From: Parelaphostrongylus tenuis
Lineage: Eukaryota > Nematoda > Chromadorea > Rhabditida > Metastrongylidae
Length of the DNA stretch: 64,000 bases
Direction of reading: 5' to 3'
Assembly (NCBI GenBank): GCA_019055375.1
Contig: JAHQIW010006261.1
Location: 1 to 64,000 of the forward strand
The notes under the pieces are model-generated. The model was not told the origin of the DNA. It ran no database searches and saw only the letters and a list, made by a program, of their open reading frames with translations. This document shows, one piece after another, positions 45,440-60,400 of the stretch. How positions within the stretch are numbered: the stretch's first letter is position 1; every line of letters begins with the position of its first letter. The position numbers and the translations under genes are program-made.

Positions 45440-48400
45440 TGGCGGAAGGCGACTTCGAAAAGGATCCAGGTTTTCAGTATCTGGGCATAACGCGTGAAGC
45501 GAGAGCCGAATCAGCGAATCGGCCATTTGATTCAAAAAAGAACGTATGGGTTCCAGACCCGGAAGATGGTAAGATAATATCGAATTGATACAATCTCCTC
45601 TCGTTATTCAAATGTCGACTTTGATCTCGTTAACGCCCTCATCAGTGAACAAAATTAATTCAATAGTTCAAATAGCATTCATAAGAACAGCGCTTTTTTT
45701 GCAAGGTTCAAATAAGTTACTGGCTAGATAATTTCAGCAGTCAGAGAGCAGTTACCAGGAGTTAATAGAGAGTTTGGCGCGACAAAAAAGACTAGTAACA
45801 GTTTTGATTTGTTATAAAATAAGGAATTATGGAGAAAAAATGCTTAATCCCGACCAAACCTCAATTTTGTTTGACAAGAACATGTTTCTTCTTCGTCGTG
45901 TTCAGTTCCTTTTCTCTAATGTACGCCTCTTTAACTATCCAACATGGTTTCTGCGTGATCAACAAGGCTGAATTTTCTGCTCTCAATATTTCCGTGCAGG
46001 AATTACGTTTTTATATAACAAGAAACACCATGGCCTGTTTCGAATTAAGATATGTCCATCACCTGGCTAGCATTTTGTGTCAGGCGAGATGATCGGATAG
46101 CCACTTTGCGCTGTCGAGAAAGCGATAGCATTACGGCTTAGATCGGCTCCATGTGTAATATCTAGATTAGTAGAATCAAAAGCTCTGAAGTGGCGTTTTT
46201 TCCACATCGACGCTAACCGTAGCGCCATTACTTTTTTAATGAGGGGAACGATTTTTGTTGTACCAGCACGATAAATCAATTGAAGCTGTAACTTTCGGTC
46301 TCCGAACTAAAGTGAAAAATCCTTGTTTGATTTCGAAAGGAATCTTAGAAAGAGACAAAATGACATGTTACATATGGACAATATAACGTAGTTGTTTTGT
46401 AAAGGAGAATAAGTCGCTAAAGTAATATGATATTTTGACAAATAAGATGAGACAGAGGGAGCGAAAAAACGTCCCTAAGATCGACGGATGACTCTTGAAC
46501 ACCGCAAAACTCTTTTCAAAATCCAATCTTTTCTGGAAAATTGAAGGGCTTCCTCGATTTTCTTAATAATTCATAATTTCATGGATTCCATTTCCAATGT
46601 TCTGAGAGCGAAAATAGAATGTGCAACTTTTTCAAAAGCAATCGAAAGAGTTGGCTATGAGAACCTTCTCGTCTAAATAAATGGAATTCGTTCCGAATTT
46701 TTCGTCGTTAGTAATTTTGTTTTCGAGCGACTCGTTTTCGTTCTAAGAATAGTCGCCACCAACGGCCTCTCGCACTCTGCTGCCCTCATACCGCTTATAA
46801 AACTAAACGTTGTACACTCTAACATAGCGTAGGCGGTTGTGGCTGCATTGTAATCCTCCACCAACTGACCGCCGAACCACCTAACTGCCAAGCTCCACTC
46901 TATCAGTGAAACGGAACGATGATAGAAATAAAACACCGCTGTCTGTTTCTCCTTCTTCTCCCTCATGAAACACCGATATGAGAAATAGTATTGACCTGAG
47001 AGACCGGCAGCATGCATGAACGTAAATGTACTACTGAAAGGTCAATAGACTCTAAGGTTAACGGGCTTCGTCCCTTAAGCTCAACATGTAACGCCTTCAG
47101 TGGGTTCAGAAACGAGGTACAGTAGTCGTGATATTGTCATAATATGTTGATGGGCTGCGTTACACTGATTCATAAGCTCTCTAAAGTAGGGAACAAGATG
47201 TAACCCCACTGAATTTCAGGTTTTGTCGCAGCTGAAATCCAGTCTGTTCAAGGCGATCAAGTCACTGTAATCACGGCTAAGGGAAATTCGGTAAGCAATA
47301 AAGAGGACTGCCCTAAGAATTTTATTTTGTCTACGGGTTCGAACCAAACAACAAAATCAGTTTGAGGACAACTTTTCCTACAAGGAACGCTAAAGACACT
47401 ATATATTTGAAAACTCTAATCGGAAAATCTGTAGAGAAAAATCTGCGTTTCGCCTTTCCTCTTACTATTACGAAATCTTTTCAAGTATTAGTATCACGGC
47501 AGTTAATGTAATGTATGGAATTTACATCGTCTAGTAAAAACCATTTGATCTTTGTATGCGGATTGAAGCAAACGTTTTGCCTCTTGACATCTCAAGGAGT
47601 GTATCAAGATCTACAATGAAGTGGATGAGAACATAAACACAGATAAGATCCTCTGTGAGATCCTCTATGTGGGATCAATATGAAGACTTTTTCATAATAA
47701 AAAATGCTGAAAAGGTTTAAATGTGATTGCTTTGAAAAATTTCATGATTTTTTTTCAAAGAACATTTGAACTAATGGAACCATATAGTCTTTTGATTGAG
47801 ACCTCTGAGGGTATAAACAGAGAAAATTAGGATAAAATATGAATGTACATTCAAGAAAAGGGAAGATAGAAGTGTGTTCGAATTTTTAGTTGACCACACA
47901 CGCTGTATAAACATTACAGTGTCCCGTGTCGTTACCTTTCACGCCCCGTATGCATAGATTTTGATGCACACGGTCCCTTAATTTTGATCCGTCCAAATCA
48001 TTTGGAAGCCCTCTGGGCCGTGCTTAGGCCCTTTCTTATTCTGTAGGCCGACTAACAAACAACAATCTCAAGAGATTAGTTCGGTGCATCTTTATTGCGG
48101 TGACGAATGAGTTGATACGTAAATACTCAAAAAATGCAGAGGCAACAGAACTCTAATATGAAGGTTTTTAGGTGACCGTAAAGAAAGATGAAGCGCAAGA
48201 AATGAATCCTCCGAAATTCGATAAAACCGAAGATATGGCGAATTTGACATTCTTGAACGAAGCTTCTGTATTGGCAAATCTCAAAGATCGATACAAGGAT
48301 ATGATGATTTACGTATGTTACATTTCTTTAATAAACACTCAACGCCTATGATAACTCCACACTTTAACTAAATAAATAAACAAAGATATCTTATCATCAA

Positions 48401-51400
48401 CCAGGAACTGATTTCCAATGAGATGGTCGAACACAAGATCTTGTTCGTCGTTCACTGAGATGTAGCGGTTTTCTCTCTTATCTTTCTCTATTTCCCTTTA
48501 TCACGACCACGGGAACGCAGCCCACAGGCAAAAATCTAGCTGCTGGCTTCTTTAACTCGAAGCAGACACACGGGTCAGTCCATATTAAGGTGCAATGTAT
48601 GGGCCTTTCAAATATCTAGTTGGGGGCTCTAGCGATTAAAAAGGAGAGATCTCCACGGTGAGGCTTATATTCACCTCAGTATGGGCTGATTCTTGCGGCT
48701 GAAGTAGACCACTAACTGAATTTTCGCGTGTGGTCCTGAGGAGCAAGAACAAGATTAAAGAGGAGAAAAAAAGCAATCATAGAAGAGTAGAAAAAAGAAT
48801 GAGAAAAAGTAGGGGTTTTCATTGCATTACAAAAAAAGCTGACACATATTCGACTGGATCGAAGCAAAATAAATTTCTGCAGTATTGACAATCGTCTTGA
48901 GTGTACAGGAGTTAAAGAGATTTCTAAGGTATTGACTATCGTTTTTGCAAAACATGAACGTTTATTGTTCAAGACATACTCCGGTTTGTTCTGTGTCGTA
49001 ATCAATCCGTACAAACGCCTGCCTATCTATACCGAGTCGGTTATCAAGTTCTACATGGGCAAGAGAAGAAATGAGATGCCACCGCATCTGTTCGCCACTT
49101 CCGACGAGGCATACAGGAACATGGTTCAAGGTCAGTCTAAGAACATTTGTAACTTGGGTGGATAGAATCGCTGTGACAGTGAAGCACTTCTTGTTTAAAA
49201 TATGACAGTATCAACCGTCAAAAAAATTTGGTTCAACCTAGTAGATAAAATATTTGTAAAAAAGTTACCTAGTATATCAATACCCACATCAAAATTAGAT
49301 GGATAACGCAAGTACTTCGCGCAGTGGGCTTTACCCCTATCGATTGCAGTGGATTGTGACGCTTCTAATTTGGAGTTAGGGCCAATATAAGTGTAACGGT
49401 ATTTATAGTTTGAATGCTCAAATACGGGAAGGTATGTGGAGTGATGTCCAAAGATAAGCAAAGACCTAGTTTGAAATTCTCAAAGATTTTGGCTTTTAGA
49501 CCGTGAGAATCAATCCATGTTGATTACTGGAGAATCTGGTGCCGGAAAGACAGAGAATACTAAAAAGGTGAGATTTACAAATAATTGTGCATGACTCCTT
49601 CACTCATCAGAAGTATATGCTACAACGTGGAAGAAGAATATAACAACACAAGAAAGTCAATGCAAATGAGTGATCAAATGATTATAAAGACTACTATAGG
49701 TAATTTCCTACTTCGCCATTGTTGGTGCCACTCAGCAGGCAGCTTCCAAACAGGAAGGAGGGAAAGGAGTAAGTGACCAAGGACAAATTTTACTTTCAAT
49801 AGAATAAACAACTTTTTTTGTAGGGAACTCTTGAGGAGCAAATCGTGCAGACCAATCCTGTGTTGGAGGCCTTCGGTAGGTACTCTTGATGGCATGCTTC
49901 ACTGTTAAAAACTTCAATTTCAATTTTAAGGAAATGCGAAAACTGTTCGTAACAACAACTCGTCTCGCTTGGTAAATTCATCCGAACCCACTTCTCAGCT
50001 CAAGGAAAACTTGCGGGAGGAGACATTGAACACTGTAAGAATCAACCTTTATGCTAGCTATTGTAGTAAAATATTTAGAAAAAAAAAGAAAAACTCAGGT
50101 AATACGTACATCCTACCTTTTTGCTGTTGTTTATATCCTTATTGCTAAAAGCAAGTTAGTACACGAGATAGCAAAATGTTGCCTCAGACATAGATTTCAT
50201 GTAGAACATCAAGAGCGGTAAGGTAAAGACCAAATAATCCATGTTTAAGATTTGCTGGAAAAGTCTCGAGTGGTCCGTCAAGCAGCTGGTGAACGCAGTT
50301 ACCATATTTTCTACCAGATCTTGTCCGGACATGATCCCAAACTTCGTGGTGTGTCGTAGCTAGCAGCCATATAGTTATTTTGAAAAGAAGAAAATTTGCG
50401 CAACATGACACTTTTCCAATTCAGCGGCTCTGAAGCTCAATAATGATATCAAATACTATCACTTCTGTTCGCAAGCCGAGTTGACGATTGACGGAGTCAA
50501 TGACAAAGAAGAAATGGGTCTAACACAGGTGTGGCCATATTTTATGAAAACCTTCTTCAGATTCCACGTCACCAAAATGTTTTACATCAGTTTAACACAA
50601 CAAGAATTATTAAATATTCTTCTAACTAATAATTTACGTCGTCATTCCAGGAAGCATTCGACATCATGGGTTTCGAAGACGATGAAGTCATGGATCTGTA
50701 CAAAGCCTGTGCCGCTATACTTCACATGGGAGAAATGAAGTTTAAGCAGAGACCAAGAGAAGAGCAAGCAGAGCCCGATGGTGATGAAGGTAAAAATTTT
50801 GATGAGAAGCTCCGTGGCAAAAGAGATAATATCAAGTTTGGATAGAAAATCTCTCGACTATTGATTTTGTAAACAACGAAGAAGCATCGTCATTATGAAC
50901 ATTGGTTAACCTTGGAATGAAATAAATAAGTTACTTTCGAAGCGCTGTCTGATTTTAATCGCTAAAGAGTTGGACTCCAGGCATTGCGATAATCTTCCAC
51001 TAAAGTCAAGCTCAGCGCCCTTTACATTTCTCGAGCCTTGTAATCAGCTGGACAACATATTTCAGATGCACAGAACGTCGCTCACTGTCTTGGTGTAAAC
51101 CACGAGGAAATCCTAAAAGCACTCACGAAACCTCGCGTACGTGTCGGAACTGAGTGGGTGAACAAGGGACAAAATCTCGAACAGGTCCGTCGATGATCAA
51201 TCAAATATTGAACGCTGAAAAGTTCCCAGATCAGTGAGCTCATTCAGTTTTTGCATATGAAGGAGGATAATTATTGTGGTGACCAAATATCCATTCTTTC
51301 TAGCCCTATATACATACCAGCATTTTAAAGAATTGTGAAGTTTCAAGTTTTAGCCAATGTTTAAGAATGCGTGATCATGATTACGGATGGATTCCTTTGT

Positions 51401-54400
51401 GTTAGAAATTAAATCCGCGGTCAATTTTCAAATTAGGCGAGGTGTAACTCGTGCACCTCTCACTAGCTCTAATACCACTTTGGAAACTATGAATTCGGTT
51501 GAATTCGTGCATTTTAGAACTGACTGTTTCTCAATGTATCTAATCAGATAAAGTAGCCCACTCTTTTAGGCAGGTGATTATTGCACGAATTTAGGTTCAC
51601 TGGGCAGTCGCTGGTCTCGGCAAGGCCATCTATGCTCGTATGTTCAAATGGCTTATTAACAGGTAATTTCCTCCCCCAGCTTTGCGCGTTACACTGAGAA
51701 TTCATGCCCCGACCAAAAAAAAAAAACAACAATTCGTTCAAAAGGAGTAATCTCACAATTTCAGATGCAACAAAACACTCGATGCAAAACAGATCGAACG
51801 ACGTTATTTCATTGGTGTGCTCGACATCGCTGGATTCGAAATATTCGATGTAAGCTCTTTGGGCTCATGGCACAACTGCCGTATCATTCATGGGAGGCAA
51901 ACGATTATAAGAGTCGTTTCAGTTCAACTCATTCGAACAACTTTGGATTAACTTCGTAAACGAGCGTCTGCAGCAATTCTTCAATCACCATATGTTCGTA
52001 CTTGAACAGGAGGAATATAAACGCGAGGGTATACAGTGGACATTCATTGATTTTGGTCTCGATTTGCAAGCCTGTATTGAGCTCATTGAGAAGGTGAGCA
52101 TTTTTCTGAAGAAACCTCTATTCTCTCTTCAAATCACAAAATCAAGGTCCTTAATTTCATGGATGCCTTACGCTGCAATTGCCAAATCGTAAATTTCTAA
52201 TGTCTTCAGATTATATCTTGCTCCATTTGAAAAAGTGTGAAACGCAAAAAAACAAACCATACATTCTCTTTCGTAGAAAAAGACAAAATACCACTACTTC
52301 ATTAAAGCGAAATACGGTCATTGAGAGTTAAATATTTCCAGCTTCCAGTACTATCGAATAGCATACGGAATAATATGTAGTAGTTAAACTGGACCTCATA
52401 ACAATTCCATTTTAGCGTCTTAGAATACTAGGGTCATGGATAGCCGAATAAGAATTAACATAATCAGCTTGCCATTTAGTAAAACAATCAAAAAATATTC
52501 CAGCCGCTCGGTCTGATATCAATGCTGGATGAAGAATGTATCGTTCCCAAAGCTACCGATATGACTTACGTGCAGAAACTGAATGACCAACATCTCGGCA
52601 AACACCCCAACTTCCAGAAACCTAAGCCACCAAAAGGCAAGCAGGTACGAAAAAGTTGCTACAAGCCTCGTAGCTATGTGGTTTTTAGGGGAGAACTGAT
52701 AAATCGCCGTGAATTTTCATTTTTCAATAACGCCTTTTAAAGCAATTGTCGACTACACCCTTTATGACTTGATTAAATCACTTTTATCTTTCACCTACTG
52801 TAGTGTGATGAGCCAATGTGAGGCAGACTATGGATGGTTATACATAATGAGGGATCCACGTAGGTGAGAAATAGAAAAGGACCTTGCAATCATCTTGGAC
52901 ACAAAAGTCAGCAGAAATACGCGCGATGGCTCAGATTATTTAAGACTTATTCCAGGCCGAAGCTCATTTCGCTGTTGTGCACTACGCCGGAACTGTACGT
53001 TACAACGCCACTAACTTCCTTGAGAAGAATAAGGTGCACATAATGTCAGTTATAATGTGTTACAGTATTAGAAGAACTATCATTCATTTAGGATCCTCTG
53101 AATGATTCGGCAGTAGCGGTACTAAAGACACATTCCCACGGATGTAAACTTATGCTCGACATATGGGCTGACTATCAAACTCAGGAAGAAGCTGCTGAAG
53201 CGGCAAAAAGCGGTGGTGGTGGAGGAAAGAAAAAAGTAAGTCACTCATTGGATGAGAGGAAGAATAACGAAGAATTGACTGATAGGAACTTCGAGCAAAA
53301 TTGAAATTGCCACTGTAATCTACACTGTAATAAAAAAAATAGTACATAACCATTTTATCTAGGAGAATTCATTATTAGCGCTTGTTTCAGGGAAAATCAT
53401 CCTCGTTCATGACTGTATCCATGATCTATCGCGAATCACTGAACAATCTAATGAACATGCTCTACCAGACTCACCCTCATTTCATTCGTTGCATCATTCC
53501 CAACGAGAAGAAAGCATCTGGTAAGTTTTCTATTGGAAATAGTTTAATTTTAATATATTGAACGTATTGGTGGCGTCCCATAATTTGCTCCCTTGATTCT
53601 GGACCTGAATTATAACGGCAACATCTGTGATGAACCATCTTTATCAATAAGACTCCCAAAAAAAGTGGCGGCATAAGATGTGTCGGTAGTGCAAAGGGTT
53701 AGAGCTCAATAGGGTGAACAGCTGACACAAAAGTTCTGCACATCACTCTACATCATTGGATATATCTATAAAATCATAGCACCGCTAACATTGGTTAAAT
53801 AAAGAAAATTTCTGTTCGACTTCCAAAATTACCATCTTCGTCATTTTAAGGCCTTATCGACTCTGCTCTCGTGCTTAACCAACTGACCTGTAATGGTGTG
53901 CTCGAAGGTATTAGAATTTGCAGAAAAGGATTCCCTAACAGGATGCTGTATGATGACTTTAGACACAGGTATATTTTTTTTGCAACTGATCATCTGCATC
54001 ACCGATATTTCCGATGATTCAGCCACTTCAAAGTGCACCAATTCCTGTACCTAAGCTGCCCGCCGATATCGGACACATAAAAAGTGTACAATTTCTTGAT
54101 GAATATCCATGATTTTGAGTGTACTGAATTAACGCGCACTCATGGGTATCCAATTGATCTTCTGCAGTGGTAATGATGTATTCACGACTAACTTATCCGA
54201 GTCTACCAAAGAAAATGGGGAGCTCATTTCTTGGTGGTGACGCCAAACACCAAACTGCCATCCACAAATCCCAGACACCTGACTGACAGATTTTCGTCAA
54301 GAATTTCGTGTCAGTTACTCATGACACTCGGCTACTATGGAAAGAAGAGAAAATCTGAATATAGCATTTCAAGCTTTCGAAAAGGTCGCAGTGGATCTCT

Positions 54401-57400
54401 TTAGCGCAATAGTTGAAGTAAAGAAGTGTTGGTAATCGTGAAAATCTTTGTAAATCTACTCAGACAGTTTTTTAAAATCAAGGAAACTCGGCTATGGATA
54501 TTTTACAAAAAATATAGAATTGTTATTTTTTAATTATTTCAAAATGAGTGCTCAGATATGCTCTGATTGCCGCCGATGAGGCTAAGAAAGATGACACAAA
54601 AGCGGCATCTATTGCAATTACCGACAAATGGTCGCTGACGGTCACTTGAAAGATGAGGAGTTCAAGATCGGAAATACTAAGGTTTGTTTTGACAATCACT
54701 TTTGAGATGACTTTTTCATTGGGAAAATGAAAATAAATGAGATAATGATGACGAAAAAAACCAATCAAAAGAAGTACTTACATTTCTTTTGATAATGACA
54801 GGCGGCCGTAACATGAAAATTTTTGAAGCTAAAACATGGTATTGTCCCCTTCATAAATTTTTATTGAAGAAATGAGGAACTTTCATTGCAGGTGTTCTTC
54901 AAAGCTGGTATTCTTGCCAGACTTGAGGATCTGCGTGATGAAATCCTCAGGGTGATAATGACCAACTTCCAGAGCCGAATCAGGTATATTTCTTTTCGCA
55001 ATGCCGTATTCCATGCTGTGATTCTATCAAGTTGAATCTTCGATTCGTAGCTATTTATAAGTACTGGCTAGATAGATTGAATTGTCGTTTATAGCTTCAT
55101 ATTGAGTACATTTCTATTACATATGGCAATAAGTATAAATAATCACAGTAGCAATGGTTCTTCCGTATTGAATGAACTCGAAAACTGATCTGAGATATAA
55201 ATTGAAACGTATTTGAATAAAGATGTCAAAATTGGAATTTCTCAGGTGGTACCTCGGACAGATCGACGTTAGGAGGAGAAAACAACAACAAGCAGGTAAT
55301 TAAATCTTGAAAGCGTACATTTTTATTTGAAATTCAAAGCTCATGTCATTTCCTAGGATTGCTCATTATCCAACGCAATGTTCGCTCGTGGTGCACACTT
55401 CGTACTTGGGAATGGTTCAAACTCTACGGAAAGGTTCGCTAACTCTGCTTCTCTTATAGTTTGCCAAAGCATTTATATGACAGATTGCGATATGACATAT
55501 TAAAGAGACACTTACTTAATCAGTGAAGAGTCAACGAAATATTTCTATTTTGAGACATTTTACATGAGACGTAAACATTAACTGTCATACCCATTCTCAA
55601 TGAGGAGATCAAAAGTTGGATAAGACCATGTTTTTAGGTCAAGCCACTGCTTAAAGCCGGAGAAGGAGGCCGAGGAGATGGGCATATTGAATGAGAAGAT
55701 TAAAGAACTCGAGGCGGCTATCGCCAAGGGTGACGAAACAAGGAAGCAACTCGAAACCCAGGTAAGACTAGGAGAAACGCACACTATAAACTATGCACAA
55801 AAATGATGTTGCAGAGATACTCAACCCGAGTTCTAAGCTTGAACAGTTGTTTAAATTTTTAGCACCCCTTAATTATAACCCTGAAATGATCCCAATTTTA
55901 GTATACTCTAAGCGCTTGAACAAGCACGTGGTTATCGCAGCAGTGCTCCTCAAGATGGAAGTGTGCCTAACGAAATGCAAGCCAAAATGACCTATGCGAT
56001 ATTTTGAAGTCAAGACATTATCTGAAATGCTTAGAAGATCACAAAACAAATCAGATTTGTGGGATACAAAAGCGATGAGATTACTTATTCAGTAGCTGAG
56101 CCATTAGATAACTCATCTAAACAGTAAGTGTAACTACGCCTATAAAAACAGAATGAGAATCTCGATGTGCAATCAATCGTAAGGCGTGCGGTCCCGGGAA
56201 GGGTATCCAAGTTCACACCACATACATCACCCTCCAAAATTCCCACGTTTCTTAGCACTTTTGAAATTATACTCCAAATCGTATCCTGCCGTTAAAAATG
56301 AACTAGGCATCAGATAAAGTTTATGCTCTGAAAATGATTTTTTTTTCTAGGTAGCAGGATTAGTTGAAGAGAAGAACGCTCTGTTCCTCAGTCTTGAAAA
56401 AGAGAAGGCGAATCTACAAGATGCTGAAGAACGCAACCAGAAACTCAATGCTCTCAAAGCTGATCTCGACAAACAACTTGCTGAAATTCAGGTAAAAAAA
56501 GGCACATGTCTTCTTCAGCAATAGTAAGTCAACTGGCATATTGAAACTCAAAACTGAGCGAGATTGCTCAATTCTGATTTTTGGTAAGACTCGCAACATT
56601 CAGTCTACAAATATCTCAGAAAAACAAAAGAATTGAAAATCACGGATCCTATAGTGATCGATTCAAGTGTTTGAATAAAAAACTAGTAGGATGTTCTCTC
56701 AATAGCTTCTGTCAATATTTGACCGCTTCAAAAAAAAGTTCCCATTTATCTTCGTTAGTTGATGGAAATGAATTACTCACCACCTTTTCTCTTCTACGCC
56801 TGAACTATACAAATTGTTTTATAGCTGTTATCAGGTAGAGTTATTACTTTCATGAAATTTTGGAATCAAGAAATGATGGTTTATTTTGTACTGTTTCTAG
56901 GACCGTTTGGCTGACATGGAAGATCGTAACAATGACCTGACAAGACAAAAGAAGAAGGTATAATCTTAGACATCCGATAATTAACAGAAATTGAGAACAC
57001 CGCACAAGAATTTCGTTTTCAGTATGAACAAGAGATCGCCGAACACAAAAAGCATGCGCAAGATCTCGAACTGTCGTTGAAGAAAGCAGAGAGCGAGAAA
57101 CAGGTGACTGAGAAACATGGATGTCAAAAAAATAGGAATAAAGTAGATCTAAACATTCCTTTTCCGTGAAATTTTTCTAGGCACGTGATCACAATATCCG
57201 CTCTCTCCAAGACGAAATGGCCAACCAAGATGAAGCTGTTGCTCGCTTGAACAAAGAAAAGAAACACCAGGAGGAGGTTTGTCTATAGACAGTTTACTCG
57301 CTATTGAAATTGAAAAAAACAGCGGCTTAAAAGTAATGGGAGGCTTAATGACGCGTTCAATTGTAGCGCGACTTCTATGTGTACCCGTTTCAGTGTATAC

Positions 57401-60400
57401 TTTCCCCGCAAAAAGTACACGTGGTCTTTTGGAGCGATTTCTGTTGTTCAAGCTCTAGACAGGGAAAGAAAAGGAAAACAAGAACTCAGAGGCTGAAGAG
57501 GCCAATTGACTGGCACGTTTAGAAGACTTCTAGATGGCCCAAGTACACGATAGTGTGCATACCGATATTATGGATGGACGAGATTGAATGTATTTGCAGC
57601 ATGAATGGAATTTTAGTGCACTATCATGCAAATTGAATAACAAAGTTGATGGCTAAAATGATGGAACCATTTTGAGCTGAAAATCAATGAAATATATCAT
57701 TTAGTATTAGAGTCCAAACAAGATAGCCTCATAAGAAAATTAACCTCTCAGATTGAAAATTATGAGCATAAGGAGAAAATTTTGACAGGTGAATCGAAAA
57801 TTGATGGAAGATCTCCAAGCCGAAGAAGATCGTGTGAATCACATGGAAAAAGTACGAGCAAAGCTCGAACAGCAACTGGACGATCTAGAGGACTCTATGG
57901 ATCGCGAGAAGCGGGCACGTCAAGATCTCGAAAAGTAACTATTTCCACATTACTTACCCGTCGTACTCATCTTTACAATTCTTTCTGTAGTTGATTACTA
58001 ATTGAATATTGTTAAGCACGTTCTAATTCGAAATTTCAGATCTAAGCGCAAAGTTGAAGGAGAACTGAAGGTTGCGCAGGAGAACATCGATGAGATCACT
58101 AAACAGAAGCACGATGTTGAGCAGAACATGAAGAAGTACGAGAATTACAGTTGTTCTGCCATAATTAAGTTTTCTATAAAATTTGACAGCCAGTATTAGC
58201 ATTTTCATATTCACAATAATCCATCGGAGTCCAATCTGAGCATCGAAATCTGGACGCATTCCAGACGGCTCGTTTTAACGGCTCACTGGAGCGCTATATC
58301 AATGTGCACCCGTTTCAGCCTATATTTTCCACGAGACCCGAAGAAGGCGCGGTGAACTGTTGTCTGAGACACTCCTTCTGAAGTGTGGTTTCCAGGAATG
58401 AAAGAAGGAAAAAGAGAAAATCACAAACCAGAAAGAGAAAACTTTTGAAGGGCGAATCATGAAACCGTCTGACAGTGCATGAACACTATAGCGTCCATGC
58501 CGTTAAAATCATGTTGAAGAAATCATGCTACTATTCATTCAAATATTTTGATATTTTTTAACTAAAATCAGCAGGCAGATTATTTTTTTCCAATGACATT
58601 GCGCAGCTGATGCATAACCATATAGAAATATGAAAAGATATTATAATGAAAATGAAAATTCGCAATTTGATCCAAACATGAAGGATTGTTGGTGAAACAC
58701 AAAAGCAGCTATAGAAAAATCAATCATGCAATACATTGTGATTAATTAGGTAGCCATAATCATTTCCAGGAAGGAAGCTGAACTTCACCAGCTCTCCACG
58801 CGCCTTGAAGAGGAGCAGTCACTTGTCGCAAAGCTGCAGCGTCAAATCAAAGAGTTGCAGGCTCGCATCGCCGAACTCGAGGAAGAGCTCGAGAACGAGC
58901 GCCAGAGCCGCGCTAAGGTATTTATTTGTTCTTTGTTCAGACGTAATGCTATATAAATACGTGGTGCTGAACGAGAAGTCCTTCCAAGAAGTACATAGAG
59001 AGCTTGTGTCCCATTCTGAACATTTAAGGCTGATCGCTCTCGTTCTGAGCTGCAACCGCGAGCTCGAGGAGATCAGCGAACGACTCGAAGAACAAGGTGG
59101 TGCCACAGCAGCTCAGCTGGAAGCGAATAAGAAACGAGAAGCTGAATTGGCCAAGCTACGCCGTGATCAGGAGGTCCATTGCTGTCGATGATAACATATA
59201 GACCATTACTAATTTTAGAGAATTGTAGGAAGCGAACATGAACCATGAGACAGCTCTGGCGTCTCTGCGAAAGAAGCATCACGACGCAGTTGCCGAACTG
59301 ACAGATCAATTGGAACAGTTTGCAAAAACTCAAAGTTAAAGCAGACAAGGAAAAAGCCCAGCTTCAACGAGAACTTGAAGAAATTTCAGCATCTGTTGAC
59401 AGTGAAGTAAGCTATGAAATTTCTAATATAAGTATTTCTACAAAAAATATCGTAATCCAAAACGTTGCCAATCAGTTTCCTTGAACTGGACTAAATGAGA
59501 TGACTGAGTCATAGCGACTTTTCGCGTGACTTGAGTCTTTTGATCTTGATTCCAAGCATCAGTAAGTCTGTAAAAGTACTTAATTAAGAACTGCTCAGTA
59601 AGCTTTTACTCTCAGTGTATAGAAGATTTGCAAGCACACAGGGATAATTCCAAGAATCGATTATCTCTTAACCTTGGTATGAATTGAATCATTCAGTGTT
59701 TTCCTTGTTAATCGAATTCCTAGGTTCTTGATAGTAGTATTTATCTAGTAAAGTAGAAATGCAGTACAATAAAAGCAGAATCGGTGAAGATAAGACGGCT
59801 CCCGCTTTCTTTAGGGGCGTGGAAAAGGCAAACTGAGCTATAATCTACTCAATCAAATAGTTTCATAACTTCGGCAGAAAGACGTAATAAACAAATTTAT
59901 GGTTCGCATAACAGAAAACTTCATTTCGAAACTCGCCGTTTAGTTAATCCCTAAATCTCTAATTATGCTTCGGAGACAAGTCGCTCAAAGTCATGTTCCT
60001 GAGTCGGGTCAGGAAGATTAGCCTGAGGTATGGTGCGAGGTCACGCGTAATTGTTACGCACTCCTCTTTGCGGTTTAAATCTTGGAATCTATCCGTCGCT
60101 GCTATAAAAGTATTTGACTGAGTAAACTGTAGATTAATAAACTTTCCTGACTCTAAAGATGGCGAGACTCGCTGAAATCTCAGCCATTCTACATTTATTG
60201 TACTTGTTTCTACTGCACTTGATAATCACTACCCTTGGATCTGCTCAAAAGAAAACACTAGGTTATTTAAACAGAGACATATCATGAGCTGGGAATAGCT
60301 AAGCGGCTCAAAAATCTACAACATATTCCTTCTATTGTTTATTTCTCTACTAGATGTGACTCAAGACTGAGAATCATGAACAGTTTATAAAATATTGCTT

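Larger units (their letters stand above)
45439..54983 (+). other. Myosin motor domain (exons 1-22)
   Basis: Key sites in order: P-loop [13 protein letters not shown] (about residues 177-189, exon 5); switch I NNNSSR (exon 8, broken by a missing base just after it); [10 protein letters not shown] (exon 12); switch [11 protein letters not shown] (about 461, exon 14); the [17 protein letters not shown] relay segment (exon 15); a lysine/glycine loop 2, [15 protein letters not shown] (exons 18-19); [12 protein letters not shown]; and the SH2/SH1 cysteines in [20 protein letters not shown] (about residues 704 and 714, exon 20). The converter end is [16 protein letters not shown] (exon 22). At the start of exon 17 the usual GEAHF reads AEAHF. 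Confidence 0.9.

Noticed and set aside
57450..57560. Alternative myosin rod exon
   Set aside because: The purine-rich stretch contains in-frame stops and the flanking exons already join seamlessly (HQEE to NRKLMEDL).
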